From the NCBI RefSeq assembly GCF_020404845.1, contig NZ_JAIOJZ010000017.1:83475-147474 (forward strand): a stretch of DNA of 64,000 bases. Direction: 5' to 3'. Made by a program: the position numbers and the translations under genes. Each line of letters begins with the position of its first letter. Position 1 is the first letter of the stretch. Below are positions 50,656 to 59,209 of this stretch, piece after piece. Source of the stretch: Streptomyces hyderabadensis (GTDB lineage: Bacteria > Actinomycetota > Actinomycetes > Streptomycetales > Streptomycetaceae). Under the pieces are notes generated by a model, which was not told the origin of the DNA, did not search any database, and saw only the letters and a list, made by a program, of their open reading frames with translations.

Positions 50656-51807
50656 ATGGACGAGGCCCTGATCAGGAGCCTCACCCCCGGCGTGCTGACC
50701 GTCCTCGTCCGCCGCGGAGCCGACTTCGCGGCGGCCGAGGACGCGGTCCAGGACGCGTTGGTCGAGGCGGTCCGCACCTGGCCGGCCGAGCCGCCGCGGG
50801 ACCCGAAGGGGTGGCTGGTCACCGTGGCCTGGCGGCGGTTCCTCGACGCGACCCGCGCCGACACCGCCCGCCGGCGGCGCGAGGACCGGGTCGAGGAGGA
50901 ACCGGCCCCCGGTCCGGCGCCCGACGTGGACGACACGCTCCAGCTCTACTTCCTCTGCGCGCACCCCTCGCTGACCCCGTCCTCGGCCGTCGCGCTCACC
51001 CTGCGCGCCGTCGGCGGGCTCACCACCCGGCAGATCGCCCGGGCCTACCTGGTGCCCGAGGCGACCATGGCGCAGCGGATCAGCCGGGCCAAGCGCACCG
51101 TGTCCGGCGTCCGCTTCGACCGGCCCGGCGACGTCGCCACCGTGCTGCGCGTGCTCTACCTGGTCTTCAACGAGGGGTACTCCGGTGACGTCGACCTCGC
51201 CGCCGAGGCGATCCGGCTCACCCGGCAGCTCGCGGCCTCGGTCGACCACCCCGAGGTGGCGGGGCTGCTGGCGCTGATGCTGCTCCACCACGCGCGGCGC
51301 GCCGCCCGTACCGCGCCCGACGGCTCCCTGGTGCCGCTCGCCGAGCAGGACCGCGGCCGGTGGGACACCGTGTCCATCGCCGAGGGGGTGCGGATCCTCC
51401 AGGCGGCGCTCGCCCGGGACCGGCTGGGCGAGTTCCAGGCGCAGGCCGCCGTCGCCGCCCTGCACGCCGACGCGCCCACCGCCCAGGAGACCGACTGGGT
51501 GCAGATCGTGGAGTGGTACGACGAACTCGTGCGCCTGACCGACAACCCCGTCGTCCGGCTCAACCGCGCGGTCGCCGTCGGGGAGGCAGACGGACCGCGC
51601 GCCGGGCTGGCGGAACTGGCCGCGCTGGACGACACCCTGCCCCGTCACACCGCGGTGGCGGCGTACCTGCACGAGCGCGACGGCGACCTGGACACGGCGG
51701 CGCGGCTGTATGCCGAGGCGGCCCACAAGGCGCCCGACCTGGCCGAACGCGACCACCTGACGCGCCAGGCGGCCCGCCTCAACTCCCGCCGTCGCGCCGG
51801 GCCGTAG
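50656..51807 (+). CDS. ECF42-type sigma factor with C-terminal TPR-like extension
   Basis: 383 residues. Sigma2 is at residues 5-75 (EDAVQDALVEAVRTWP, PKGWLVTVAWRRFLDATR). Sigma4 is at about 105-160 (LTPSSAVALTLRAVGGLTTRQIARAYLVPEATMAQRISRAKRTV). A 220-residue C-terminal helical, TPR-like extension ends in TAARLYAEAAHKAPDLAERDHL. This extension and the adjacent DGPF gene define ECF42, which has no classical anti-sigma factor. ATG 50656. Confidence 0.92.
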   Translation: MDEALIRSLTPGVLTVLVRRGADFAAAEDAVQDALVEAVRTWPAEPPRDPKGWLVTVAWRRFLDATRADTARRRREDRVEEEPAPGPAPDVDDTLQLYFLCAHPSLTPSSAVALTLRAVGGLTTRQIARAYLVPEATMAQRISRAKRTVSGVRFDRPGDVATVLRVLYLVFNEGYSGDVDLAAEAIRLTRQLAASVDHPEVAGLLALMLLHHARRAARTAPDGSLVPLAEQDRGRWDTVSIAEGVRILQAALARDRLGEFQAQAAVAALHADAPTAQETDWVQIVEWYDELVRLTDNPVVRLNRAVAVGEADGPRAGLAELAALDDTLPRHTAVAAYLHERDGDLDTAARLYAEAAHKAPDLAERDHLTRQAARLNSRRRAGP

Positions 51808-51829
51808 CCGACCGCCGTACGACAGCCCG

Positions 51830-52480
51830 CTAGGCGCGGCGCCCGTACTCCGCGAGGGCCGGGGTGAGCAGGTCGAAGGCGCGCGGGGCCTCCCGTGCCA
51901 GCACTTCGGCGATCTCGTGGTTGGTGCGCCCCGCCAGGGTCAGTTCCTGGATGCGGGTGAACAGGACGCGGTGGACCCCGCCGAGGAGGGCCGCGACGGT
52001 GCGGGGGGTGATGTCGTCGGGTGGGGCGTCCGTGGTGTCGGCCAGGGCTGCGGCCAGGGCCTCCTCTCTGCGGTCGTGGAGGCCGCGCAGGCAGGAGGTG
52101 AGGGTGGGGCTGTCGGCGATCATGCGGGTGAAGGCCTGGCCGGCGAAGCCCGCCACCGGGTCCTGGGCCGCCACGGACGCCAGGAAGGAGTCGCGCAGGG
52201 CGGTCAGGGGGGTCTCGCCGGGTCCGCGGGCCGTCACGGTGGCGGCCAGGGTGGCGACGAACTCCTCCTGGTGGTCCAGGGCCAGGTCCTCCTTGCGCGG
52301 GAAGTAGTTCGTCACCGTCTTCTTGGCGACTCGGGCGGCGTCGGCGATCTCGGCGATCGTCGTGTGCTCGAAGCCGCGCTCGATGAAGAGCCCGGTGGCC
52401 CGGTCGGAGATCAGCTGCCGGGTCTCGCGCTTCTTGGCCTCGCGCAGGCCCGGTGCCGGAGGGGTGTCGTTCACGTCCAT
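51830..52480 (-). CDS. TetR-family regulator
   Basis: 216 residues. HTH: RQLISDRATGLFIERGFEHTTIAEIADAARVAKKTVTNYFPRKEDLAL. The C-terminal domain carries RELTLAG-like hydrophobic helices. It is divergent from the Vgb/Vat operon, separated by 70 AT-rich bases, so it is the best candidate for its repressor, analogous to streptogramin-responsive TetR proteins such as VarR; inferred from position only. It is convergent with the sigma factor gene. Confidence 0.9.
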   Translation of the reverse strand: MDVNDTPPAPGLREAKKRETRQLISDRATGLFIERGFEHTTIAEIADAARVAKKTVTNYFPRKEDLALDHQEEFVATLAATVTARGPGETPLTALRDSFLASVAAQDPVAGFAGQAFTRMIADSPTLTSCLRGLHDRREEALAAALADTTDAPPDDITPRTVAALLGGVHRVLFTRIQELTLAGRTNHEIAEVLAREAPRAFDLLTPALAEYGRRA

Positions 52481-52550
52481 GGAGAAAATCTTACCTCCGT
52501 AGCAAAATTATGTTGATTAGCAGGATCGCCTCTGAGTAAAGTTACCCCCG

Positions 52551-53450
52551 ATGAATGAATTCAACGAGAGGTACGACACCGACTCCGTACGGGAGTTCAC
52601 CGTGAGCGACGCGGACGCCGGTCCCTACGCGCTCACCGAGGGACCGGACGGCGCCTTGTGGTTCACCCTCGTCCACCGGGGTGCCGTCGGCCGCAGGGAC
52701 CCGGACGACGGACGGGTCACCGTCCATCCGGTCGGCGACGGGCCGACCGTGGTCGCGGCGGGTCCGGACGGCGCCCTGTGGTTCACCGAGTACCGGACGC
52801 ACCGCATCGGCCGGATCACCCCGGAGGGCGACTACTCCTCCTTCGAGCCGCTCACCCCCGAGGGCGGACCGTTCGGGATCGCGGCGGGTCCCGACGGGGC
52901 CATGTGGTTCACGCTCTCCTCGGCCGACCGCGTCGGCCGGGTCACGGCGGACGGCGAGGTCACCGAGTACGCGGCGCCCGGCGCCTTCCCGTCCGCTCTC
53001 ACGGCCGGTCCGGACGGCGCCCTGTGGTGCACGCTCAACCAGGGCAACGCCGTCGGCCGGCTGACCACCGACGGCCACGGCACCGCCTACCCGCTGCCGA
53101 CGGAGGGCGCCGCGCCGGTGGGCATCACCGCGGGGCCCGACGGCGCCCTGTGGTTCACCGAGATCGGGGCCGGGCGGATCGGCCGGATCACCGTGGCCGG
53201 CGACATCACCGAGTATCCGCTCGCCGACCCCGGAGCCCGGCCGCACGCGGTGACGGCGGGGCCCGACGGGGCGCTGTGGTTCACCGAGTGGGGCAGTGGC
53301 CGGGTCGGCCGGATCACCGTCGACGGCCGCATCGCCTCGTACGCGCTCTCCCGCGCCGACAGCGAACCGCACGGCATCGCCGTACACGACGGCGCCCTGT
53401 GGTGCGCCCTGGAAACCGGCTCCCTGGCCAGGATCGAGGTCCCCTCTTGA
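52551..53450 (+). CDS. Virginiamycin B lyase (Vgb)-like beta-propeller
   Basis: 299 residues, the usual Vgb length. Seven blades, each with a GPDGALWFT-type turn (ITAGPDGALWFTEIGAGRIG). Vgb enzymes linearise streptogramin B antibiotics by a lyase reaction at the ester bond using Mg2+, with a catalytic His and Glu in late blades; HAVTAGPDGALWFTE in blade six provides both. No ribosome-binding site precedes ATG 52551, so it may be leaderless. Its stop overlaps the Vat start (TTGA), giving a coupled two-gene operon. Confidence 0.88.
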   Translation: MNEFNERYDTDSVREFTVSDADAGPYALTEGPDGALWFTLVHRGAVGRRDPDDGRVTVHPVGDGPTVVAAGPDGALWFTEYRTHRIGRITPEGDYSSFEPLTPEGGPFGIAAGPDGAMWFTLSSADRVGRVTADGEVTEYAAPGAFPSALTAGPDGALWCTLNQGNAVGRLTTDGHGTAYPLPTEGAAPVGITAGPDGALWFTEIGAGRIGRITVAGDITEYPLADPGARPHAVTAGPDGALWFTEWGSGRVGRITVDGRIASYALSRADSEPHGIAVHDGALWCALETGSLARIEVPS

Positions 53451-54202
53451 CCGACCCCACGTCCGACCACACCCCCGACCCCACGACCGACCCGACACCC
53501 GCCCCCACCACCGACCCGACGACCGATGCCGCCCCCGGCCCCGCGCCCGGCGCGGGTGACATTCCCGACCCCGGTGTACTGCACCCCCTCGCGCAGCACC
53601 CGCGCGTCGTCCTCCTCAAGCCGCTCGTCACGGACGAGCGCATCCAGGTGGGCGACTTCACGTACTACGACGACCCCGACGACGCCACCGCCTTCGAGAC
53701 CCGCAACGTGCTCTACGCCTACGGCCCGGAGCGGCTGATCATCGGCAAGTACTGCGCGATCGCCACCGGCACCCGGTTCCTGATGGCCGGGGCCGAGCAC
53801 CCCACCATGGGCGTGTCGACGTTCCCGTTCACCATGTTCGGCGGCGCCTGGGGCGAGGCCACCCTCGACCTGGTCACCGGCATGCCCAGCCGCGGCGACA
53901 CCGTCGTCGGCAACGACGTGTGGTTCGGCTACGGCGCCACCGTCATGCCCGGCGTGCGCATCGGGGACGGCGCCATCATCGCCGCCGGGTCGCTCGTCAC
54001 CGCCGACGTACCGCCGTACGCCGTGGTCGGCGGCAGCCCGGCCCGGCCCCTCCGGACCCGGTACGACGCCGAGGACGTCGCGCGGCTGCGCCGGGCCGCG
54101 TGGTGGGACTGGCCGGTCGAGCTGGTCACCCGCCACGTGCGGACGATCATGTCGGGCACCCCCGCGGAGATCGAGGCCATCGCGGCGAAGGAGCGCCCCT
54201 GA
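53447..54202 (+). CDS. Vat-like streptogramin A acetyltransferase (XAT family)
   Basis: 251 residues from TTG 53447, overlapping the Vgb stop as TTGA, with GAGG eight bases upstream. Residues 2-37 are an Asp/Thr/Pro repeat. The rest is a left-handed beta-helix acyltransferase: GDFTYYDDPDD, LIIGKYCAIATGTRFLMAGAEH (catalytic His118), STFPFTMFGG, GNDVWFGYGATVMPGVRIGDGAIIAAGS, PYAVVGGSPARPLRTRY. These match Vat enzymes, which acetylate streptogramin A from acetyl-CoA. General XAT/CatB activity is the alternative. Confidence 0.88.
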   Translation: MTDPTSDHTPDPTTDPTPAPTTDPTTDAAPGPAPGAGDIPDPGVLHPLAQHPRVVLLKPLVTDERIQVGDFTYYDDPDDATAFETRNVLYAYGPERLIIGKYCAIATGTRFLMAGAEHPTMGVSTFPFTMFGGAWGEATLDLVTGMPSRGDTVVGNDVWFGYGATVMPGVRIGDGAIIAAGSLVTADVPPYAVVGGSPARPLRTRYDAEDVARLRRAAWWDWPVELVTRHVRTIMSGTPAEIEAIAAKERP

Positions 54203-54282
54203 CCACCGAAGCAACCAGGCGGCCGGGCACGAAAGCCCAGGCGCCGGCCCCGGATCCAGGCCCCAGGGAAGGAAGCATCCGC

Positions 54283-54966
54283 TTGACCGACTCGACGCAC
54301 TCCCCCGCCTTCGACGCCGCCGCCGAGTTCGACCGGCAGGTCCGCACCCTCGTCGCGCTCGGCTACCCGGCGCTGTCCGGCCGCTCCCCCGAGGACTTCG
54401 CCGCACTGGTGGCGCCGCTGCGGGCCGAGGCCGTGGCCCGCACGGACCGGGCGGGGTACGCGGGAGGCGACCCCGCGGTCACCGGGCGGGTGCCCTTCGT
54501 CCTGGTCGTCGGGCGCGAACTCGCCCCGGTCGAGGGGACGATGCCGCTGACCACCCTGCACGGCGGGCGGCTGCCCGGCTTCGTCGACCGCAGCTTCGAA
54601 CCGGGCTCCCTGGAACGGTTCGTCGCCACCGGACCGACCCGCCCGCCCGGACGGGACGGCGTCCACCTGCTGTTCGACGTCGAGCGCGGGGAGGAGTTCT
54701 GCGGGGTGGTGCCGGGCGACGCGCTGGCCACCGTCGCGGAGCGGGGCCGTACGCCGCTCACCGTCGAGGAGGGCGTCGCGCTGCTGACCCATGTCCCCGA
54801 GGTCCTGGTCAAGAACAAGTGCTTCTCGCTGGGCGGTTCACGGTGCGGCGACCGCCGGGTCCCGGCGCTCTGGATCAGCAAGCGCGCCCCGAAGCTCGGC
54901 TGGTGCTGGGAGGGCAACCCGCACACCTGGCTCGGCATGGCGTCGGCGGGTGCGCGCCGCGCCTGA
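54283..54966 (+). CDS. Hypothetical protein, DUF5701-like
   Basis: 227 residues from TTG 54283, preceded by GGGAAGGAAG. Conserved-looking stretches are FVLVVGRELAPVEGTMPL, LFDVERGEEFCGV and VLVKNKCFSLGGSRCGDRRVP, with RAPKLGWCWEGNPHTWLG near the end. I recall this as DUF5701, an actinobacterial family of unknown function. It may be the third gene of the Vgb/Vat operon (80 bases downstream). The family label is from memory. Confidence 0.72.
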   Translation: MTDSTHSPAFDAAAEFDRQVRTLVALGYPALSGRSPEDFAALVAPLRAEAVARTDRAGYAGGDPAVTGRVPFVLVVGRELAPVEGTMPLTTLHGGRLPGFVDRSFEPGSLERFVATGPTRPPGRDGVHLLFDVERGEEFCGVVPGDALATVAERGRTPLTVEEGVALLTHVPEVLVKNKCFSLGGSRCGDRRVPALWISKRAPKLGWCWEGNPHTWLGMASAGARRA

Positions 54967-54972
54967 CCGCCG

Positions 54973-56073
54973 TCACGCCGGGGCGTCCAGGGTGACGGGG
55001 GTGCCGCCGTCCCCTCCCTGGTAGCGCAGCAGCAGCATCGCCGCGTCGTCGTGGTGGGGTCCCGCCGCATGCCGTACGAGGTCCTCGCGCAGGGCCTCCA
55101 GGGCGCGGTGGACGTCGGGGTCCTTCAGGAGGTGGGCGCGTTCGGCGAGCGGGTAGAAGCCGCCCCGGTCGTCCCGGGCCTCGGTGACGCCGTCGGTGTA
55201 CAGGAGCAGTTGGTCGCCGGGACGGAACGGCACCGGGAAGGGGGCGGGACCGGGGCCGCCGTGCGCGGCCAGGCCCAGCGGGAGGGCGTACGCGGGCGGT
55301 TCCGGGAAGTCGGCGGTGCCGTCGCCGTGGACGAGCAACGGCGCCGGGTGGCCGTAGTTGAGGAGGACGACCTGGTGGTCGTAGCCGATCTCGGCGAGGA
55401 TCGCCGTCACGAACTTCTCGTCCTCCAGCTCCCGGGCGACGCTGCGCTCCAGCCGTTCGCCGAGCTTGACCAGGTCCTTCTCGTCGTACGCCGCCTCCCG
55501 GAAGGCGCCGAGGACCCGGGCCGCGGTCTCCACCGCGGCCAGGCCCTTGCCCTGTACGTCGCCCACGATCACGCGGACGCCGTGCGGGGAGGCGACCACC
55601 TCGTACAGGTCGCCGCCGATCCGGGCCTCGGCGACGGCCGAGGTGTACGAGACGGCCGCGTGCAGCGGGCCCGCGGTCAGCGGCACCGGGCGCAGCAGCA
55701 CCCGCTGGGCCACCTCCGCGATCGAGCGGACGCTGGCCAGCTCCGCCTCGCGGCGCGAGCGCATCACGGCCGCCGCGATGCCGACGCCGGTGACCCCGGC
55801 CACCGACAGCATGGCCGTGTAGCCGCGGGGACGGTCGAAGAGCCCGTTGTACAGGCCGAGGCCGACGCAGAGCAGCAGCGCGGCCAGTCCGATCACCGCG
55901 GTGCGCCGCCAGTCGCCGACCAGTCCGGCGAAGGCCGGGCCCAGCGACACCAGCGGCAGCAGCCCCACGCCGGGGCCCATCGTGAGGTCGACGACGGCGA
56001 CCACGGCCATGGCGGCGACGGGCGTCCAGGAAAGCACTGCCGCGGAACCGGACGGCGGCTTCTTGACGGTCAT
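54973..56073 (-). CDS. Membrane-anchored PP2C (SpoIIE-type) phosphatase
   Basis: 366 residues. Four to five membrane helices occupy residues 12-105, followed by a signalling helix and the PP2C/SpoIIE domain: EARIGGDLYEV, VIVGDVQGKGL, LLLYTDGVTEARDD, with the metal-binding aspartates in place. Such Streptomyces proteins dephosphorylate anti-anti-sigma factors of the SigB type; no anti-sigma gene is adjacent. ATG 56073. Confidence 0.92.
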   Translation of the reverse strand: MTVKKPPSGSAAVLSWTPVAAMAVVAVVDLTMGPGVGLLPLVSLGPAFAGLVGDWRRTAVIGLAALLLCVGLGLYNGLFDRPRGYTAMLSVAGVTGVGIAAAVMRSRREAELASVRSIAEVAQRVLLRPVPLTAGPLHAAVSYTSAVAEARIGGDLYEVVASPHGVRVIVGDVQGKGLAAVETAARVLGAFREAAYDEKDLVKLGERLERSVARELEDEKFVTAILAEIGYDHQVVLLNYGHPAPLLVHGDGTADFPEPPAYALPLGLAAHGGPGPAPFPVPFRPGDQLLLYTDGVTEARDDRGGFYPLAERAHLLKDPDVHRALEALREDLVRHAAGPHHDDAAMLLLRYQGGDGGTPVTLDAPA

Positions 56074-56265
56074 GACTACTCCGGTGTCGCGGCGCTCAGG
56101 AGCCGCCCTCGCCCTGTCCTCAGGCGCCCTCCCCAGCCTCTCACCCTAGGCAAGGGCCGCAGCGCGCAGGAGTTTGCGAGCGGTCCTTAACCCAATCGAG
56201 GCCGAGCCGCGCCCGCCGGACCCGCACGCCGCGCGGACCGCACGTCACCCCGGCCCCGGCGCACC

Positions 56266-57534
56266 TCACGCCGACCGCACCGCCGCCCGCGTCGGCAGCA
56301 GCCCGCCGTCCGGCGCGTCCCGCCGGCTCGCCACCGTCAGCGTGAGCGTCACCGCCAGCGAGCCGAGCGCCATCACCGACATGGCCGTCGCCGGCGAGGT
56401 GACCTGGGCCACCGTGCCGGCCAGGACCGCGGCGACGCCCTGCAGGGTGAGCATCCCCGCGGAGTGCAGCCCGAGGGCGTGCCCGGAGAGTTCCTCGGGG
56501 GTCAGGGCGACCAGGCGCTCCTGCTGCACCAGGCTCGCGCCGAAGCCGACCGACGCCAGGGCGACCAGTACGCCCGCGACCGGCAGCGACGGCCGCAGGA
56601 AGAGGACGAGGTACGGCGCCGCCAGCAGCACCAGCAGCGGGATGCCGAGCCGCGGGCGCAGCCGGGCGGGCAGCAGCCGCCCGATCGTCACGTCCCCGGC
56701 AAGCATGCCCAGCGCGCCGCAGGCGAACAGCGTGCCCGCGGCCCGCGGGTCGTAGGAGACGAACAGCGACTCGCAGCCCACGACGAGGCCGTTGGGGATC
56801 CACAGGGCCAGGTACACGTGGCGGCGCGGACGGGCGGACCAGAGCGCGGCGTTGGCCCGCCAGGTGGCCCGGACCGAGGGGCGGCCGGAGACCCGCGGCG
56901 GGCGCCGGGTCAGGCGCAGGGCGAGGGCGGCCGACGTGCCGTACAGGGCGGCCGCGAGCAGCAGGCACAGACGCGGCGACAGCTGGGTCACCAGGACGCC
57001 CCCGGCCGCGTATCCGGCGATCTGCATGAGGCCGGTCATCATGTTGAAGAGCGACCGCCCGGTCAGGTACCCGTCCTTGGCGAGGATCTCGGTCAGCAGG
57101 CCCCAGCGGACCCCGCCGCCGAGCGAGGCGATCAGCCCCTCGACGAGGACGATGAGGAGCATCCCCCACACCGGCAGACCGGGCAGCGCGAGCGCGGCGG
57201 TGGCGACGGCGAAGGAGAGCGCGAGGCCCGCCAGCGTCGCCCGCGGCGGCAGCCGGTCGGCGCCGGAGAGGAAGAAGGTGGCGCCCAGCACCTGCGCGAG
57301 CGCCGGTCCGAACATGCTGACCGCGGACAGCAGCGGCGAGTTGGTCGCCCGGAACACCAGGGTGCCGAGCGCGAGGCCGCTCACGGTCTGGGCGGCGATG
57401 TGCGCGGAGGAGGAGAGGAAGAGTGGACCGAACTCGGGGGTGCGGAAGAGGTTCGCGTAGGTCCTGCGGGGTGGTGTGTCGGGGGGTGGGCTGTCGGATG
57501 GGCTGGGGGACGGGCTGTGGGGTGTGTCCGGCAT
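56266..57534 (-). CDS. MFS transporter
   Basis: 422 residues with 12 predicted helices after a Pro/Ser-rich cytoplasmic leader (SPSPSPSDSPPPDTPPRR). It lacks a strict GRxADRxGRR loop; FFLSGADRLPPRATL is in that position. It looks like a MefA/EntS-type exporter. It is divergent from an ArsR-type regulator with an inverted repeat between them, so it is probably controlled by it. Confidence 0.88.
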   Translation of the reverse strand: MPDTPHSPSPSPSDSPPPDTPPRRTYANLFRTPEFGPLFLSSSAHIAAQTVSGLALGTLVFRATNSPLLSAVSMFGPALAQVLGATFFLSGADRLPPRATLAGLALSFAVATAALALPGLPVWGMLLIVLVEGLIASLGGGVRWGLLTEILAKDGYLTGRSLFNMMTGLMQIAGYAAGGVLVTQLSPRLCLLLAAALYGTSAALALRLTRRPPRVSGRPSVRATWRANAALWSARPRRHVYLALWIPNGLVVGCESLFVSYDPRAAGTLFACGALGMLAGDVTIGRLLPARLRPRLGIPLLVLLAAPYLVLFLRPSLPVAGVLVALASVGFGASLVQQERLVALTPEELSGHALGLHSAGMLTLQGVAAVLAGTVAQVTSPATAMSVMALGSLAVTLTLTVASRRDAPDGGLLPTRAAVRSA

Positions 57535-57573
57535 CCGGGGAGTCTGGGGCGGTGCCGGGCGCGGCCGTTATTG

Positions 57574-57591
57574 TTTCGCGCGGAGGCGAAA
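57574..57591. promoter_or_regulatory. Candidate ArsR operator
   Basis: TTTCGC (57574-57579) and GCGAAA (57586-57591) with a 6-base spacer, in the 83-base gap between the MFS and ArsR genes. It overlaps the likely promoter of the regulator. Confidence 0.5.
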
Positions 57592-57617
57592 GGTGAGCGG
57601 AACGGGACGAGGGACAC

Positions 57618-58604
57618 ATGGGCTGGTGGCAGATCAACGCCGACACCCTCGCGCGCAGCCGTTTCGTCGTCTCGCCGCTCGACGAGACGCTCGCCTGTCT
57701 GAAGATGCTGCACGCGGGAGTGGCCGGGCATCCCGGTGAGCGGGCCTGGCTGGCCGCCCACCGGCCCGCCCACCTGCGCCGCATGGCGGCCGACCCGGTG
57801 GACGCGCTGCTGGTGGCCGCGGGCCTGGGCCGGGAGTGGAACGCCGACTTCCTCACGCCGGCCCCCGTCGAGGGCCAGAGCTTCGCGGAGGGCGTCGCCC
57901 GGGTCCGGGCGACCCCGCCCGAGGTGGCGCGCGCCGACCTGGCCGTCTCCCTGGGGGGCACGCTCCCGGCGGCGCTGGACCGCGAGGACCTCCCGGAGCG
58001 GGCCGCCACGCTCCTCGAGGAGGTCTGGGCGCAGGCGGTACGGCCGGACTGGGACCGGCGCCGCCGGGTCCTGGAGGCGGACGTCGTCGCGCGGACCGCG
58101 CAGGTGAGCCGGGGCGGCTGGGCGACGGTGCTGGACGCCCTCAGGCCCGGCACCCGCTGGCTGGGCGACAACCGGCTCCAGATCAACCTGAACCCGTATC
58201 CGCCGCGCGAGCTGTCCGGGGCCGAGCTGGTCCTGGTGCCGATCACTCCGCAGCGGCACGGCTGGGTGGCGTGGCAGGAGCCCGAGCGGTACGCGGTGGT
58301 CTACCCGTGCGCGGGCGCCCTCGCTCACGACGGTGCCCGGCGGGTGCCCGCCGCCCTCGGCGCGCTGCTCGGACCGGCCCGGGCGGGCGTGCTGACCCTG
58401 CTCGGCACCCCCATGAGCACCAGCCAGCTGGTCGGCGTGACCGGGCAGGGCCTCGGATCGGTCGGGCGGCATCTGCGGGTGCTGCTCGACGCGGGGCTGG
58501 TGGAGCGGCGGCGCGCGGGCCGCTCGGTGCTGTACTCCCGGACACCCGCCGGGGAGGTGCTCGTGGAGGCGGGCGGCGCGGGGGCGGACCGGGGCCGGGA
58601 CTAG
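57618..58604 (+). CDS. ArsR-family regulator with long N-terminal domain
   Basis: 328 residues. The first 240 residues are a DUF5937-type ligand domain (SRFVVSPLDETLACLKMLHAG, then LGDNRLQINLNPYPP). The winged HTH is at the C-terminus (LLGTPMSTSQLVGVTGQGLGSVGRHLRVLLDAGLVERRRAGRSVLYSRT). ATG 57618. It is divergent from the MFS gene. The ligand is unknown. Confidence 0.88.
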   Translation: MGWWQINADTLARSRFVVSPLDETLACLKMLHAGVAGHPGERAWLAAHRPAHLRRMAADPVDALLVAAGLGREWNADFLTPAPVEGQSFAEGVARVRATPPEVARADLAVSLGGTLPAALDREDLPERAATLLEEVWAQAVRPDWDRRRRVLEADVVARTAQVSRGGWATVLDALRPGTRWLGDNRLQINLNPYPPRELSGAELVLVPITPQRHGWVAWQEPERYAVVYPCAGALAHDGARRVPAALGALLGPARAGVLTLLGTPMSTSQLVGVTGQGLGSVGRHLRVLLDAGLVERRRAGRSVLYSRTPAGEVLVEAGGAGADRGRD

Positions 58605-58614
58605 CATCCGGTCC

Positions 58615-59136
58615 ATGACGACCTCACCGAACACACGGAACGACGACAGCCTCCCCCTCGACGTCGAGATCGGCGCCCTCCAGGGCGGGTCGGCAGACCT
58701 GGCCCAGTACGCCGGCCGGGTCGTGCTGGTGGTCAACGTGGCCTCCAAGTGCGGACTCACCCCGCAGTACGCCGGCCTGGAGCGGCTGCACGAGCGGTAC
58801 GCGGAGCAGGGGTTCACCGTGCTGGGCGTGCCCTGCAACCAGTTCATGGGCCAGGAGCCGGGCAGCGCCGGCGAGATCGCCGAGTTCTGCTCGGCGACGT
58901 ACGGGGTGACCTTCCCGATGACCGAGAAGGTCGAGGTCAACGGGGCGGGCCGGCATCCGCTGTACGACCGGCTGACGGGCTTCGCGGACGCCGAGGGGCA
59001 CAGCGGGGACGTCCGCTGGAACTTCGAGAAGTTCCTGATCGGGCGGGACGGCAAGGTCGCCGCCCGCTTCTCCCCGCAGACCGAGCCGGAGGCGGCCGAG
59101 GTCGTGGCGGCCGTCGAGGAGCGTCTCGCCGGTTGA
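58615..59136 (+). CDS. Glutathione peroxidase family peroxidase (Cys type)
   Basis: 173 residues. Catalytic tetrad visible: Cys46 in NVASKCGLTPQY, Gln76 in CNQF, and Trp135-Asn136 in WNFEKF. Actinomycetes lack glutathione, so electrons probably come from thioredoxin, and the protein acts as a thiol peroxidase on hydroperoxides. ATG 58615 is ten bases after the ArsR stop, so the two may be co-transcribed. Confidence 0.95.
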   Translation: MTTSPNTRNDDSLPLDVEIGALQGGSADLAQYAGRVVLVVNVASKCGLTPQYAGLERLHERYAEQGFTVLGVPCNQFMGQEPGSAGEIAEFCSATYGVTFPMTEKVEVNGAGRHPLYDRLTGFADAEGHSGDVRWNFEKFLIGRDGKVAARFSPQTEPEAAEVVAAVEERLAG

Positions 59137-59209
59137 CCTTGCCCCTGGGGGAAGGCCGAGCGTCCTCGTCACCGGGCGGAACGGCCGCCCGGTGACGGAG
59201 GACGACGAC

